Part shown: one piece after another, positions 49,008 to 58,852 of the stretch
How the letters are laid out: each line of letters starts with the position of its first letter
Numbering within the stretch: position 1 is the stretch's first letter
Assembly (NCBI GenBank): GCA_949296915.1
Contig: CASFPX010000006.1
Coordinates: 88,841-152,840 of the forward strand
From: Onthovicinus sp900555545
Lineage (GTDB): Bacteria > Bacillota > Clostridia > Oscillospirales > Acutalibacteraceae
DNA: 64,000 bases
Reading direction: 5' to 3'
Program-made: the position numbers and the translations under genes
The notes under the pieces: model-generated
The model's input: the letters and a program-made list of their open reading frames with translations, nothing else
What the model was told of the DNA's origin: nothing
Databases searched by the model: none

Positions 49008-51253
49008 TGCGCTATACAATTCAATATTTAAAAAAGTCAGTTGTACCGATTCTCATCGTGATTGGCCTGTTGGTGGTCCAGGCGATGAGTGACCTTGCGC
49101 TTCCCTCATACACCTCTGATATTGTCAATGTGGGAATCCAACAACAGGGGATTGAGAGCGCGGCTCCAGACGCCATTCGAGAATCCTCTATGGAAGAGCT
49201 GAAGCTGTTTTTGTCCGATGCGGATTGGCAGATGGTACAGTCTCATTACCGCCTGATAGATTCCTCATCCCTGACACAAGAGGAATATGAACAGTATTTA
49301 GAGCAGTACCCGGCGATCGAAACGGATACGCTCTACGTGAGGGATACGGATGACACGGATACGATCAATGAGCTTTCCGCTCTGTTGAGCAAACCGATGC
49401 TGATCGTCTATACTTTGCGCAGTGACAATGCGGAGGTTCAGGCGATCCGGGATCAGTTGACCGCGCGAATCCCCGGTGTGGATGCAAATGTAGACCTCGT
49501 GTCGCTGCTGGCAGGTTTCCCTGCGGAGCAGCGGGCGCAGATGATGAGTGCCGTAGAGGAAAAAATGGGCCAGATCCCTGAGAGCATCATGGAGCAGAGC
49601 GCTCTCCTCTATGTGCTGGGGGAGTATCAGGCCATCGGAGTGGATACCGACCGCCTCCAGACCCGCTATATCTTTGTGGAGGGGGCCAAGATGCTCCTGC
49701 TTGCACTGGTGAGCATGGCCGCAGCGATTGCGGTTGGCTTCATCGCATCACGGATTGCGGCAGGATTTGGCCGCGACCTGCGCAGCGGCGTCGTTCGCAA
49801 GGTGCTCACTTTTTCCAACTCGGAGATGGATCATTTTAGTACGGCCTCTCTGATCACGCGGAGTACCAATGATATCCAGCAGATCCAGCTGATGCTGGTC
49901 ATGCTGATCCGGATTGTGTGTTATGCGCCGATCATCGGTGTCGGAGGTGTGGTCAAGGTTGTGGGTACCAATAGCTCCATGACATGGATTCTGGGCTTGG
50001 CAGTTGCCTTGATCGTTGTAGTGGTCGGGCTTTTGTTCGCTTTTGTCATGCCCAGGTTTAAAAAATTACAGGATCTGATCGACCGCCTCAACCGCGTCAC
50101 CCGAGAGATCCTCACAGGGCTGCCGGTGATCCGGGCCTTCAGCACGCAAAAGCACGAGGAGAAGCGCTTTGACGGCGCCAACCGCGACCTGATGAAAACA
50201 CAGCTCTTTGTGAACCGTGTGATGAGCCTGATGATGCCGCTGATGATGCTGCTCATGAACGGCGTCACGTTGCTGATTGTCTACAACGGAGCCTACGGCA
50301 TTGATTCCGGTACCATGCAGGTGGGCGATATGATGGCCTTTATTCAGTACGCGATGCAGATTATCATGTCCTTCCTGCTGATCTGCTCCCTGTCCATCAT
50401 GCTGCCGCGCGCCGTTGTCTCCCTTAAGCGGATCAACGAGGTGTTGGGCACCCAGCCGGAGATCTGTGATCCCCAGGTGGCGGATTCCTTTGATGCAGAG
50501 CAAAAGGGCTACGTGGAGTTTAAAAACGTCTCCTTCCGATATCCGGGGGCGGATGAGGATGTCCTATCCAATATCAGCTTTGTGGCCCGGCCCGGTCAGA
50601 CGACTGCGTTTATCGGCAGCACGGGCAGCGGTAAGTCCACCCTCATCAATCTGATCCCACGTTTTTACGATGCGACAGAGGGGGAAGTCCTTGTTGACGG
50701 ACAGGATGTGCGAAAAGTTACGCAGCACGATCTGCGTGCGCGGATCGGCTATGTGCCGCAGAAAGGCGTGCTCTTCTCCGGCACAATCGAATCCAATATC
50801 AAATACGGCCGCCCTGATGCAACAGACGGACAGATGCGGCAGGCGGCCGCCATCGCCCAGGCGACAGAATTTATCGAGAGTAAACCGGAGGGGTATGGGA
50901 CAGAGATCTCCGAGGGTGGTACAAACGTCTCCGGTGGGCAGAAACAGCGCCTCTCCATTGCGCGCGCCATTGCGGTGGATCCGGAGATCTATATCTTTGA
51001 CGACTCCTTCTCCGCGCTGGACTTTAAGACAGATGCGGTGCTGCGCAAGGCGCTGAAGGAGGAGACTGAAGGGAAGACCGTGCTGATCGTGGCACAGCGG
51101 ATTAGCACCATTCTGGATGCAGACCAGATCATCGTCCTCGATGAGGGGAAAATTGCCGGCAGAGGCACACACCGCGAGCTGATGGAAAATTGCGAGATCT
51201 ATCAGCAGATCGCACTTTCACAGCTGTCAAAGGAGGAGTTGCTCAATGGCTGA
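49007..51253 (+). CDS. ABC exporter half-transporter with a large extracellular insert
   Basis: A 748-residue type IV exporter half. TM1 at about 13-31 is followed by an extracytoplasmic insert of some 185 residues (about 38-222) before TM2. Then the remaining TM helices, and the ATPase: Walker A GSTGSGKST, signature VSGGQKQRLS, D-loop region IFDDSFSAL, in which the usual catalytic Glu of Walker B is Asp (FDDSF), pointing to a degenerate site. Pairs with the next gene as a heterodimer (LmrCD/TM287-288 type). Exports drugs or lipids; the MarR regulator suggests a xenobiotic response. Confidence 0.9.
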   Translation: MRYTIQYLKKSVVPILIVIGLLVVQAMSDLALPSYTSDIVNVGIQQQGIESAAPDAIRESSMEELKLFLSDADWQMVQSHYRLIDSSSLTQEEYEQYLEQYPAIETDTLYVRDTDDTDTINELSALLSKPMLIVYTLRSDNAEVQAIRDQLTARIPGVDANVDLVSLLAGFPAEQRAQMMSAVEEKMGQIPESIMEQSALLYVLGEYQAIGVDTDRLQTRYIFVEGAKMLLLALVSMAAAIAVGFIASRIAAGFGRDLRSGVVRKVLTFSNSEMDHFSTASLITRSTNDIQQIQLMLVMLIRIVCYAPIIGVGGVVKVVGTNSSMTWILGLAVALIVVVVGLLFAFVMPRFKKLQDLIDRLNRVTREILTGLPVIRAFSTQKHEEKRFDGANRDLMKTQLFVNRVMSLMMPLMMLLMNGVTLLIVYNGAYGIDSGTMQVGDMMAFIQYAMQIIMSFLLICSLSIMLPRAVVSLKRINEVLGTQPEICDPQVADSFDAEQKGYVEFKNVSFRYPGADEDVLSNISFVARPGQTTAFIGSTGSGKSTLINLIPRFYDATEGEVLVDGQDVRKVTQHDLRARIGYVPQKGVLFSGTIESNIKYGRPDATDGQMRQAAAIAQATEFIESKPEGYGTEISEGGTNVSGGQKQRLSIARAIAVDPEIYIFDDSFSALDFKTDAVLRKALKEETEGKTVLIVAQRISTILDADQIIVLDEGKIAGRGTHRELMENCEIYQQIALSQLSKEELLNG

Positions 51254-53087
51254 GACACGTACGCCCCGCAGAATGCCGCACGGGCCCGGCGGACGGATGG
51301 GCACCGGTGAAAAGGCCAAAGATTTTAAGGGCACCATGAAAAAGCTGCTCGCCTATATTGGCAAGTACAAGATCGGGATCCTTTTTGTCATGATTTTTGC
51401 CGTAGGGGGAACGGTGTTTAATATCCTTGGCCCACGCGTGCTGGGCAATGCCACGGACGAAATTTTTAATGGGATCATGAGTAAAATCTCCGGCGGCGCA
51501 GGAATTAATTTCTCCAATGTCGCCTCCATTCTGCTGACACTACTGTGTATGTATATCGTCAGCGCCGCGCTCTCTTTTGCACAGGGGTTGGTGATGACAT
51601 CCATCACCCAGCGCATCTGCTATAATATGCGGCGGGAGATCTCCGAGAAGATCAACCGTATGCCCATGAAGTATTTTGAGTCCCGCACGTATGGCGAGGT
51701 GCTCTCCCGCGTGACGAACGATGTCGACACCCTCGGGCAGAGCCTGAACCAGAGCCTGACGCAGTTGATTACCTCCGTCACAATGCTGGTGGGTGTGTTC
51801 ATCATGATGCTCACCATCAGCGGTACAATGACGTTGATGACCCTGCTGATGATCCCGCTCTCGCTGATCATTGTCATGCAGGTTATCAAGCGTTCTCAAA
51901 AGTACTTCCGCGCCCAGCAGAAATACCTGGGTCACGTCAATGGCCAGGTGGAAGAGGTCTTTGCAGGGCAGAATGTTGTCCGCGTATTTAACGGGGAGGA
52001 GCAGGTTATTGCGGAGTTCGACGAGATGAACGGCCAGCTCTACCGCTCTGCGTGGAAGTCCCAATTCCTCTCCGGCGCGATGATGCCGCTGATGCAGTTT
52101 GTCGGCAATCTGGGCTATGTTGCAGTAGCAATTCTTGGCAGCTACATGACGATCCGCGGCAGTATGACCGTCGGCGGGATCCAGTCCTTTATCCAGTACG
52201 TGCGCAGCTTCACCCAGCCCATCCAGCAGATCGGCCAGGTGACCAATCTGCTGCAGTCCACGGCCGCGGCGGCGGAGCGCGTGTTTGAATTTCTGGGGGA
52301 GGAAGAGGAGGATCAGACAGTCGAGCACCCGGTCAATACCTCCAAACTGAATGGAAATGTCACCTTTGATCACGTCCGCTTTGGCTACTCGCCGGATAAG
52401 GTCATTATCCACGATTTTAATGCCAATGTCCACGAGGGGCAGAAGGTGGCGATCGTCGGCCCGACCGGCGCCGGTAAGACCACCATGGTCAAGCTGCTCA
52501 TGCGGTTTTATGATGTGAACGGTGGCTCCATCAAGGTGGATGGCCACGATCTGCGAGACTTTAACCGCAATGAATTGCGCGAGATGTTTGGAATGGTGCT
52601 CCAGGATACCTGGCTGTTCCAGGGTTCCATTCTGGAGAATATCCGTTACGGCCGGTTGGACGCTACAGATGAGGAGGTTGTGCAGGCGGCTAAGACAGCG
52701 CATGTGGACCACTTTATCCGCACATTGCCCGGTGGGTATCATATGGAGCTCAATGAGGAGGCGACGAACGTCTCCCAGGGGCAGAAGCAGCTGCTGACCA
52801 TCGCCCGCGCCATCCTGGCCGATCCGAAGATCCTGATCCTGGATGAGGCGACCAGCTCTGTTGATACCCGCACGGAGGAGCAGATTCAAAAGGCAATGGA
52901 TGCCCTGATGCAGGGGCGGACCAGTTTTATTATCGCACACCGCCTGTCCACCATCCGGAATGCGGATATGATCCTTGTCATGCGCGACGGCGACATCGTC
53001 GAGCAGGGAAATCACGACGAGCTTATGCAACGGAATGGCTTCTACGCTCAGTTGTACAACTCCCAATTCTCCAAGCAGGCGGGGTAA
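51246..53087 (+). CDS. ABC exporter half-transporter, catalytic partner
   Basis: A 613-residue half-transporter with six TM helices and a C-terminal ATPase: Walker A GPTGAGKTT, signature VSQGQKQLLT (Gly replaced by Gln at the second position of LSGGQ), Walker B ILILDEATSS with a canonical Glu, H-loop IIAHRLSTI. With its upstream partner this forms a heterodimer having one consensus catalytic site. Overlaps the previous gene by 8 bases. Extra N-terminal basic/Pro-rich segment of about 30 residues. Confidence 0.92.
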   Translation: MAETRTPRRMPHGPGGRMGTGEKAKDFKGTMKKLLAYIGKYKIGILFVMIFAVGGTVFNILGPRVLGNATDEIFNGIMSKISGGAGINFSNVASILLTLLCMYIVSAALSFAQGLVMTSITQRICYNMRREISEKINRMPMKYFESRTYGEVLSRVTNDVDTLGQSLNQSLTQLITSVTMLVGVFIMMLTISGTMTLMTLLMIPLSLIIVMQVIKRSQKYFRAQQKYLGHVNGQVEEVFAGQNVVRVFNGEEQVIAEFDEMNGQLYRSAWKSQFLSGAMMPLMQFVGNLGYVAVAILGSYMTIRGSMTVGGIQSFIQYVRSFTQPIQQIGQVTNLLQSTAAAAERVFEFLGEEEEDQTVEHPVNTSKLNGNVTFDHVRFGYSPDKVIIHDFNANVHEGQKVAIVGPTGAGKTTMVKLLMRFYDVNGGSIKVDGHDLRDFNRNELREMFGMVLQDTWLFQGSILENIRYGRLDATDEEVVQAAKTAHVDHFIRTLPGGYHMELNEEATNVSQGQKQLLTIARAILADPKILILDEATSSVDTRTEEQIQKAMDALMQGRTSFIIAHRLSTIRNADMILVMRDGDIVEQGNHDELMQRNGFYAQLYNSQFSKQAG

Positions 53088-53103
53088 AAATAGTAAAAAA
53101 TTC

Positions 53104-53134
53104 AGGCGGAGGGGTAATCCTTCCGCCTTTTTAA
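53104..53134 (+). terminator. Terminator after the MarR-ABC operon
   Basis: GGCGGAGG/CCTTCCGCC stem, then TTTTTAAT. Confidence 0.88.
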
Positions 53135-53205
53135 TATTTTTACTTGAGGAACGGATGAGAGTGTGATTTAATAATAATATCATCATCCGGGAGGATTGAA
53201 TTATC

Positions 53206-54798
53206 ATGGATAAACTCGATCAATATGTTTCCATCGTCCCGAACCGGCAGCAAAAGGCGATTCAGGAGATGGGCTTCAATGCTTTCATCCACTATGGGAT
53301 GACAACTTTTACAGGTAAGGAGTGGGGGGATGGCAAGACTCCGCCGTCCACCTTTAACCCGAGCGATCAGGATGCGGAGCAGTGGGTTGCGGCGCTGAAG
53401 GATGCGGGTGCGCGGGGGATTATTCTCACCGCCAAGCACCACGACGGCTTTTGCCTGTGGCAGACGGATACCACGGAGTATTCGATTAAGAACAGCCCCT
53501 ATAAGAACGGGAAGGGGGACGTCGTGCGGGAGGTGAGCGATGCCTGCCGTAAATTCGGCGTCAAGTTTGGTGTGTACCTCTCCCCGTGGGATCGCAACAG
53601 CGAGTACTACGGCACGCCAAAATATAATGACTTCTACATTGCGCAGCTCACGGAGCTGCTCACCCGCTACGGGGAGATCTTCTGCGTCTGGCTCGATGGA
53701 GCCTGCGGTTCGTACATGGACGGCAAGCCGAAGCAGGTGTATGATTTCCAGCGGATCTATCAGACTGTGCGGGAGCTTCAGCCGATGTGCTGCATCTCCA
53801 ACTGTGGCCCGGATGTGCGCTGGGTCGGCAACGAGGGCGGCTACGCGCGTGAGAGCGAGTGGAATGTCGTCCCTAAATTTGCCTTTGATGTGCAGCAGAT
53901 CGCGGATAACTCCCAGCAGGCGGATGATCAGGATCTCCAGCAGAAGGGGATGGATATCGTCTCCGAGGATCTGGGCAGCCGTAAGGTGCTGGAAGGCTAT
54001 AACGACTTTATCTGGTACCCGGCCGAGGTGGACGTCTCGATCCGTCCGGGCTGGTTCTACCATAAGAATCAGGATAAAAAGGTACGCTCTCTGAACAATT
54101 TATTGAATATTTACTACACTTCGGTTGGCGGTAATAGTCTGTTGCTGCTCAACGTTCCGCCGGATCAGCGCGGCCGATTCTGCGACAGGGATGTACAGCG
54201 CTTACACGAGTTGGGCGAGGCCATTCGCAAGGGCGTAGAAAAGCCGGTTCGTATTGCAAAGCTGGATGCCTATCGCCCTGAGCAGGGATTTGAGATCAAA
54301 AATATTCTCTCTGATGACGAAACCTGCTATGCACCGGAGCGGGAGACACCACATTACAAGGTCGAGCTGCACTTTGACCATCCTGTGACGGTCGATAAGG
54401 TGCAACTTAAGGAACAGTGCGATCACTCTCAGCGCATTGAAAAGTTTGAGATCTACGCCCTGCTGGATGGCAAGGAGAAAAAAGTTTGTGAGGGAACGAC
54501 GGTCGGGTACAATCGCTTTGCCCTCTTTAAGCCCGTACAGGCGGACGGAATCCGGCTGGTTATTACCTCCTGCCGCCGCCGGCCGTACCTGCGCCTTGTC
54601 ATGCCGTACGAGGCGAACGGGTTCCTGCCCAAGACCCCGTGGTACAAGCCGATTGTCCTCGCGGCGCACAAGTTGAATTACTTGATCTATATTACGCGCG
54701 AGAATCGCCACAAGGCAAAGACGGAGGCCAAGCAGAATAAGATGACGGTGAAAAAGGCCGTGGAACAGGCGGTCGAAAACGAGGAGAGTAAAAGGTAA
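53206..54798 (+). CDS. GH29 family alpha-L-fucosidase
   Basis: A 530-residue enzyme. Barrel segments FNAFIHYGMTTFTGKEW, AKHHDGFCLW, GVYLSPWD and the nucleophile D164 in FCVWLDGACG are typical of GH29, which hydrolyses alpha-1,2/3/4/6-fucosides. The second half has a discoidin-like jelly-roll segment (HYKVELHFDHPVTVDKVQL) followed by a Lys-rich tail. No signal peptide, so it acts on fucosides brought inside, for example from host mucin or milk glycans. GGGAGG site 9-10 bases before the ATG. A terminator follows. Confidence 0.92.
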   Translation: MDKLDQYVSIVPNRQQKAIQEMGFNAFIHYGMTTFTGKEWGDGKTPPSTFNPSDQDAEQWVAALKDAGARGIILTAKHHDGFCLWQTDTTEYSIKNSPYKNGKGDVVREVSDACRKFGVKFGVYLSPWDRNSEYYGTPKYNDFYIAQLTELLTRYGEIFCVWLDGACGSYMDGKPKQVYDFQRIYQTVRELQPMCCISNCGPDVRWVGNEGGYARESEWNVVPKFAFDVQQIADNSQQADDQDLQQKGMDIVSEDLGSRKVLEGYNDFIWYPAEVDVSIRPGWFYHKNQDKKVRSLNNLLNIYYTSVGGNSLLLLNVPPDQRGRFCDRDVQRLHELGEAIRKGVEKPVRIAKLDAYRPEQGFEIKNILSDDETCYAPERETPHYKVELHFDHPVTVDKVQLKEQCDHSQRIEKFEIYALLDGKEKKVCEGTTVGYNRFALFKPVQADGIRLVITSCRRRPYLRLVMPYEANGFLPKTPWYKPIVLAAHKLNYLIYITRENRHKAKTEAKQNKMTVKKAVEQAVENEESKR

Positions 54799-54850
54799 CG
54801 ACCCCGTCGGATTCGTGCGCGAGATCGAACCGCAAAGAAAAATTTTTCTG

Positions 54851-54882
54851 GAGGCCCCGGGAGTATCCCCGGGGCCATTTAT
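54851..54882 (+). terminator. Terminator after the fucosidase gene
   Basis: GGCCCCGGG/CCCCGGGGCC stem with a 5-base loop, followed by ATTTATC. Confidence 0.7.
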
Positions 54883-54958
54883 CATGGAATAAAACTGCCG
54901 CTTGACGTGTTACAGATGGGCGGCTCTAAATCAATTTTATAAATATGCTGGAAAAGAC

Positions 54959-54988
54959 TTGAAATTTACAGTTAGCATGTGCTATCAT
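54959..54988 (+). promoter_or_regulatory. Promoter of the ABC-ECF operon
   Basis: -35 TTGAAA (54959-54964), 18-base spacer, extended -10 TGC-TATCAT (54983-54988). The first TTAGC palindrome overlaps the -10 region. Confidence 0.65.
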
Positions 54989-55021
54989 ATTGGTTAGCAA
55001 AAACTAATTAGCCTGAGCTAA
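54972..55021. promoter_or_regulatory. Three tandem TTAG...CTAA operator-like palindromes
   Basis: TTAGCATGTGCTAT (54972-54985), TTAGCAAAAACTAA (54994-55007) and TTAGCCTGAGCTAA (55008-55021). Consensus TTAGCn(4-5)CTAA. They run from the -10 region to just before the ribosome site. DtxR/IdeR-type and some MarR operators have TTAG/CTAA half-sites; no regulator gene lies in the operon. Confidence 0.7.
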
Positions 55022-55041
55022 TAAAAAAGGAGGGATCCGGT

Positions 55042-56793
55042 ATGATGATTAATCAGCGGCTGATTCATCTGGTCGGCCGGTCCAAACGTTACATAGCCGG
55101 AAATGTCATATTCCAGTGGATCGGGCTGATGGCAAATATCGTTATGATGTTTGCCTTTGGCTTTTTACTGCGGCGTATGATTGCTCGCGATTTTGACACT
55201 GGAGTAATTGCCGTAACATTCGCAGTCGCAGCTGCAGCGATTGCCGTCCGATGCGTATGCATCAGGATGGCCTCCCGTATGAGCTTCCTGTCCTCATGCG
55301 AGGTCAAAAAAACCCTACGGGAAAAAATTTACCGTAAACTGCTGCAGTTGGGTACGTCCTATCAGGAGAAGGTCAGCACTGCTGCGATTGTGCAGGATGC
55401 CGTGGAGGGCGTGGAACAGTTGGAGGTATACTTCGGCTCTTATCTTCCGCAGTTCTTTTATAGTATGCTCGCGCCGGCGACGCTTTTTATCGTGCTCAGC
55501 TTTATCAACTGGAAATCTGCGCTGGTTCTGCTGTGTTGTGTTCCGCTGATTCCGATCCTGATCGCGGCGATCCAGACGTTTGCCAAGCGTCTGGTCTCCA
55601 AGTACTGGGGATCCTATACGGATTTGGGTGGGACATTCCTGGAAAATTTGCAGGGCCTCACAACGCTGAAGATCTATCAGGCGGACGCGGCCCGTCATGT
55701 TCGTATGAATGAAGAGGCAGAGCAATTCCGCAAGATGACCATGCGGGTGCTGATGATGCAGCTCAACTCCATTATCATCATGGACCTGGTGGCGTTTGGC
55801 GGTGCGGCTGTGGGACTGATTATGGCTGTTACCCAGTACCGCTCCGGCGGGATCTATGGTGTGGATCGTTTTGTCGGTTGTTTTGTTATTATCATGCTGG
55901 CGGCCGATTTTTTCCTGCCGCTGCGTTCGCTCGGTTCCTTTTTCCATGTGGCGATGAACGGCATGGCGGCCAGCCAAAAAATTTTTGAATTGCTTGATAC
56001 GGCGGAGCCATCCAAGGGAACGCGTCCTTTCCCTGAAAAAAACGACGGGATCACGCTGCGGGATGTCCGTTTCTCCTATGAATCGGATCGCGAGATTCTC
56101 CACGGCATCAATATGACATTTGAGCAGGATCAATTCACCGCCATTGTCGGCGAGAGCGGATGCGGTAAGAGCACGATTGCCGCGTTGCTGATGTCCATGA
56201 ACAAGGGGTATCAGGGGTCGATCACCGTCGGCGGGCAGGAGCTGTCCGACATCCGGGAGGACAGCCTGATGCAGAACATTACACTTGTCAGCTCCAATAG
56301 CTACCTCTTCAAAGGAACAGTACGCGAGAATCTGCTGATGGGCAACCCTGATGCGACGCAGGAGCAGATGAATGAAGCGCTGCGTAAGACAAAGCTTGAC
56401 GCTTTCCTGAGCACTCAGCGGGGCTTGGATACGCCACTGGCGGAGCGGGCTTCCAACCTGTCCGGCGGGCAGTGCCAGCGGCTGGCGATCGCGCGGGCGC
56501 TGCTGCATGACAGCCCGGTCTATATTTTTGATGAGGCCACCTCCAACATCGATGTGGAGAGCGAAAATGACATCATGGACACCATCCGGGAGCTGGCCAG
56601 GACGAAGACGGTCATCCTGATCTCCCACCGGCTGGCCAATGTGGTAGAGGCGAATCAAATCTATGTCTTGGATCACGGTAATGTGGCGGAGAGCGGCACG
56701 CATGAGAAATTGCTAGCCGGATACGGCGTGTACAGCAGGCTGTGGAACAGCCAGATGAGCCTGGAGAACTATGCAAAGGAGGGCGCGCAATGA
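55042..56793 (+). CDS. ABC transporter half-subunit, YbtP/IrtA-like
   Basis: A 583-residue protein: six hydrophobic helices (about 20-310) of the type IV exporter fold and an ATPase with Walker A GESGCGKST, signature LSGGQCQRLA (Cys in place of the usual Lys/Arg), Walker B VYIFDEATSN and H-loop LISHRLANV. Pairs with the following gene. Heterodimers of this fold with ECF modules next to them are seen in siderophore uptake loci (YbtPQ, IrtAB, equibactin type), but CydDC-type exporters share the fold. AGGAGG lies 8 bases before the ATG. Confidence 0.9.
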   Translation: MMINQRLIHLVGRSKRYIAGNVIFQWIGLMANIVMMFAFGFLLRRMIARDFDTGVIAVTFAVAAAAIAVRCVCIRMASRMSFLSSCEVKKTLREKIYRKLLQLGTSYQEKVSTAAIVQDAVEGVEQLEVYFGSYLPQFFYSMLAPATLFIVLSFINWKSALVLLCCVPLIPILIAAIQTFAKRLVSKYWGSYTDLGGTFLENLQGLTTLKIYQADAARHVRMNEEAEQFRKMTMRVLMMQLNSIIIMDLVAFGGAAVGLIMAVTQYRSGGIYGVDRFVGCFVIIMLAADFFLPLRSLGSFFHVAMNGMAASQKIFELLDTAEPSKGTRPFPEKNDGITLRDVRFSYESDREILHGINMTFEQDQFTAIVGESGCGKSTIAALLMSMNKGYQGSITVGGQELSDIREDSLMQNITLVSSNSYLFKGTVRENLLMGNPDATQEQMNEALRKTKLDAFLSTQRGLDTPLAERASNLSGGQCQRLAIARALLHDSPVYIFDEATSNIDVESENDIMDTIRELARTKTVILISHRLANVVEANQIYVLDHGNVAESGTHEKLLAGYGVYSRLWNSQMSLENYAKEGAQ

Positions 56794-58475
56794 AGAACGG
56801 GAAGAGAAGGAGCGGGGTTGTCATCATGGTCCGCCTGCTCCAGCTGGTAAGGCCGTTGGTTCCATTTATGTTGATTGCCATCCTGACGGGGGTACTCGGA
56901 TTTTTGTGCGCCACTTTTATTACAATCTTTGGTGGATACGCTATTTTGGATATTCTGGCATCGCAGGGGGCTATTGCCTATGAGCCGGTGCTCGGCCTGA
57001 CGGCGATTTTTGTGAGTGTAGCGGTTTTTGCCGTTTTGCGCGGGGTGCTGCGCTACTGTGAGCAGTCGTGCAACCACTATCTGGCATTCAAGCTTCTTGC
57101 GATGATCCGGGATAAGATTTTTGGCGCATTGCGCCGCCTCTGCCCCGCCAAGCTGGAGGGCAAGGACAGGGGCAATCTGATTGGCCTGATCACCTCGGAC
57201 ACGGAATTGCTCGAGGTATTCTATGCACACACGATCTCCCCGATTGCGATCGCGCTGATCATGTCCGTCATCATGTCGGTGTTCATCGGCAGCTATCACT
57301 GGGCGCTCGGTCTGATCGCCGCGCTCGGGTACTTTGTGGTGGGCGTTATTATCCCGATGGCCTCCACCAGAATCGGCGGCGACCGCGGCCTGAATTTCCG
57401 CATGGAGATGGGCGATTTGAACAGCTGCGTACTTGACAGCATACGAGGGCTGAAGGAGAGCCAGCAATACGGCGCCGGTGAGAAACGCCTGGAGGAGATC
57501 AATCGCCGCACCAACAGCCTGCTGAAAAAGGATGCCGCCCTCAAGCGGAATGCCGGCATCAATGCCGCGGTCACCAACGGTGTAATCCTGCTGTTCAGTG
57601 CGGCGGTTCTGCTGGCGGCGATCCTCCTGTATCGGAACAATCAGCTCGGCTTTGACGGTGTGCTGATCGCGACCATCGCCATGATGGGCTCCTTTGGCCC
57701 GGTGGTGGCACTCGCCAATCTGGGCAACACCCTTCAGCAGACTTTTGCCGCCGGCAATCGCGTGATGGATATTCTGGATGAGAACCCGGAGGTAGAGGAG
57801 GTCACAGACGGACAGAACATCCAATTTTACGGTTTGGAGTGTGAGAATGTCGACTTCTCCTATGGCAGCGAGCCGATCCTCCGCGACATGAGCCTGACCG
57901 TTCTGAAAAATAAGGTGATCGGCATCACCGGCAGGAGCGGGAGCGGAAAGTCTACGTTTTTAAAGCTGATGATGCGCTTCTGGGATGTTGAGGGCGGAAA
58001 AATTCAGATTTCGGGTACGGATATCCGGCGAATCAATACGACCAGTCTGCGCGGTATGGAGAGCTTCGTCACACAGGAGACGTACCTGTTCCGCGACAGT
58101 ATTGAGGAGAACATCCGCCTGGCAAAGCCGGATGCGACCCATGAGGAGGTCGTGGCAGCGTGCAAAAAGGCGTCCGTACACGATTTTATTATGACGCTGC
58201 CTCAAGGGTATGACACCCCAGTAGGCGAGCTGGGCGACACGCTCTCCGGCGGTGAAAAACAGCGAATCGGGCTGGCGCGGGCATTCCTGCACGATGCGGA
58301 CCTGATCTTGCTCGACGAGCCGACCAGCAATCTGGACAGCTTGAACGAGGGCGTCATTTTGAAGTCGCTCAACGAGGAGCGCGGAAATAAGACGGTGGTA
58401 CTCGTCTCGCACCGTGCCTCCACCATGAAGATTGCGGACGAGGTCTATTCCGTCGAGAATGGGAGGATGAGCTGA
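56790..58475 (+). CDS. ABC transporter half-subunit, YbtQ/IrtB-like
   Basis: A 561-residue partner: TM helices about 12-300, ATPase with Walker A GRSGSGKST, signature LSGGEKQRIG, Walker B LILLDEPTSN and H-loop LVSHRASTM. ATG at 56790 overlaps the previous stop (ATGA); GGAGGGCGCGCA upstream. Both subunits of this pair keep consensus Walker B Glu residues, so both ATP sites could be active. Confidence 0.9.
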   Translation: MKNGKRRSGVVIMVRLLQLVRPLVPFMLIAILTGVLGFLCATFITIFGGYAILDILASQGAIAYEPVLGLTAIFVSVAVFAVLRGVLRYCEQSCNHYLAFKLLAMIRDKIFGALRRLCPAKLEGKDRGNLIGLITSDTELLEVFYAHTISPIAIALIMSVIMSVFIGSYHWALGLIAALGYFVVGVIIPMASTRIGGDRGLNFRMEMGDLNSCVLDSIRGLKESQQYGAGEKRLEEINRRTNSLLKKDAALKRNAGINAAVTNGVILLFSAAVLLAAILLYRNNQLGFDGVLIATIAMMGSFGPVVALANLGNTLQQTFAAGNRVMDILDENPEVEEVTDGQNIQFYGLECENVDFSYGSEPILRDMSLTVLKNKVIGITGRSGSGKSTFLKLMMRFWDVEGGKIQISGTDIRRINTTSLRGMESFVTQETYLFRDSIEENIRLAKPDATHEEVVAACKKASVHDFIMTLPQGYDTPVGELGDTLSGGEKQRIGLARAFLHDADLILLDEPTSNLDSLNEGVILKSLNEERGNKTVVLVSHRASTMKIADEVYSVENGRMS

Positions 58476-58852
58476 TGGCGGACAGTGAGGCGGTACGCAC
58501 CAAGCGCGAGCAGGAGAAAGCCGGCGTGCATTTTATGATTGAGTTTTACTGCCATCATAAACATAAGACTCCAAAGGGACAGCTCTGCCCCGAATGTCAG
58601 GAACTGGCGGATTTTAGCGCCATGCGGATTGATAAGTGCCCGTTTATGGAGACGAAGACCTTCTGCTCCGAGTGTAAAGTGCAGTGCTTCCGCAGTAAGC
58701 CGGAAATGCAGAAAAGAATTGGGGACGTGATGCGTTACTCTGGGCCGCGGATGATTATCTACAGCCCGGGGACCGTCCTCAAGCATGGCTGGTTGACGAT
58801 GAAGCGGGTGATTAAAAATAAAGTGAAAGCAAAAAAGGAGGAGAAGAAGTGA
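58475..58852 (+). CDS. NosP-type (nitrous oxide-stimulated promoter) zinc protein
   Basis: A 125-residue protein: YCHHKHKTPKGQLCPECQEL, then MRIDKCPFMETKTFCSECKV and CFRSKPEMQKRIGDVMRYSG. The Cys/His pattern (CHHKH...CPEC...C...FCSECKVQC) is that of PF11756, the nitrous-oxide-stimulated promoter family, found in Firmicutes near metal or anaerobic-metabolism genes. Function unknown; probably a zinc or iron-sulfur protein. Overlaps the previous stop by one base (TGATG), and its tail is Lys/Glu-rich. Confidence 0.8.
   Translation: MADSEAVRTKREQEKAGVHFMIEFYCHHKHKTPKGQLCPECQELADFSAMRIDKCPFMETKTFCSECKVQCFRSKPEMQKRIGDVMRYSGPRMIIYSPGTVLKHGWLTMKRVIKNKVKAKKEEKK

Noticed and set aside
51540..53207. Minus-strand frame of 555 codons opposite the second ABC gene
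   Set aside because: Mirror of a clear ABC transporter with Walker motifs; no start signal.
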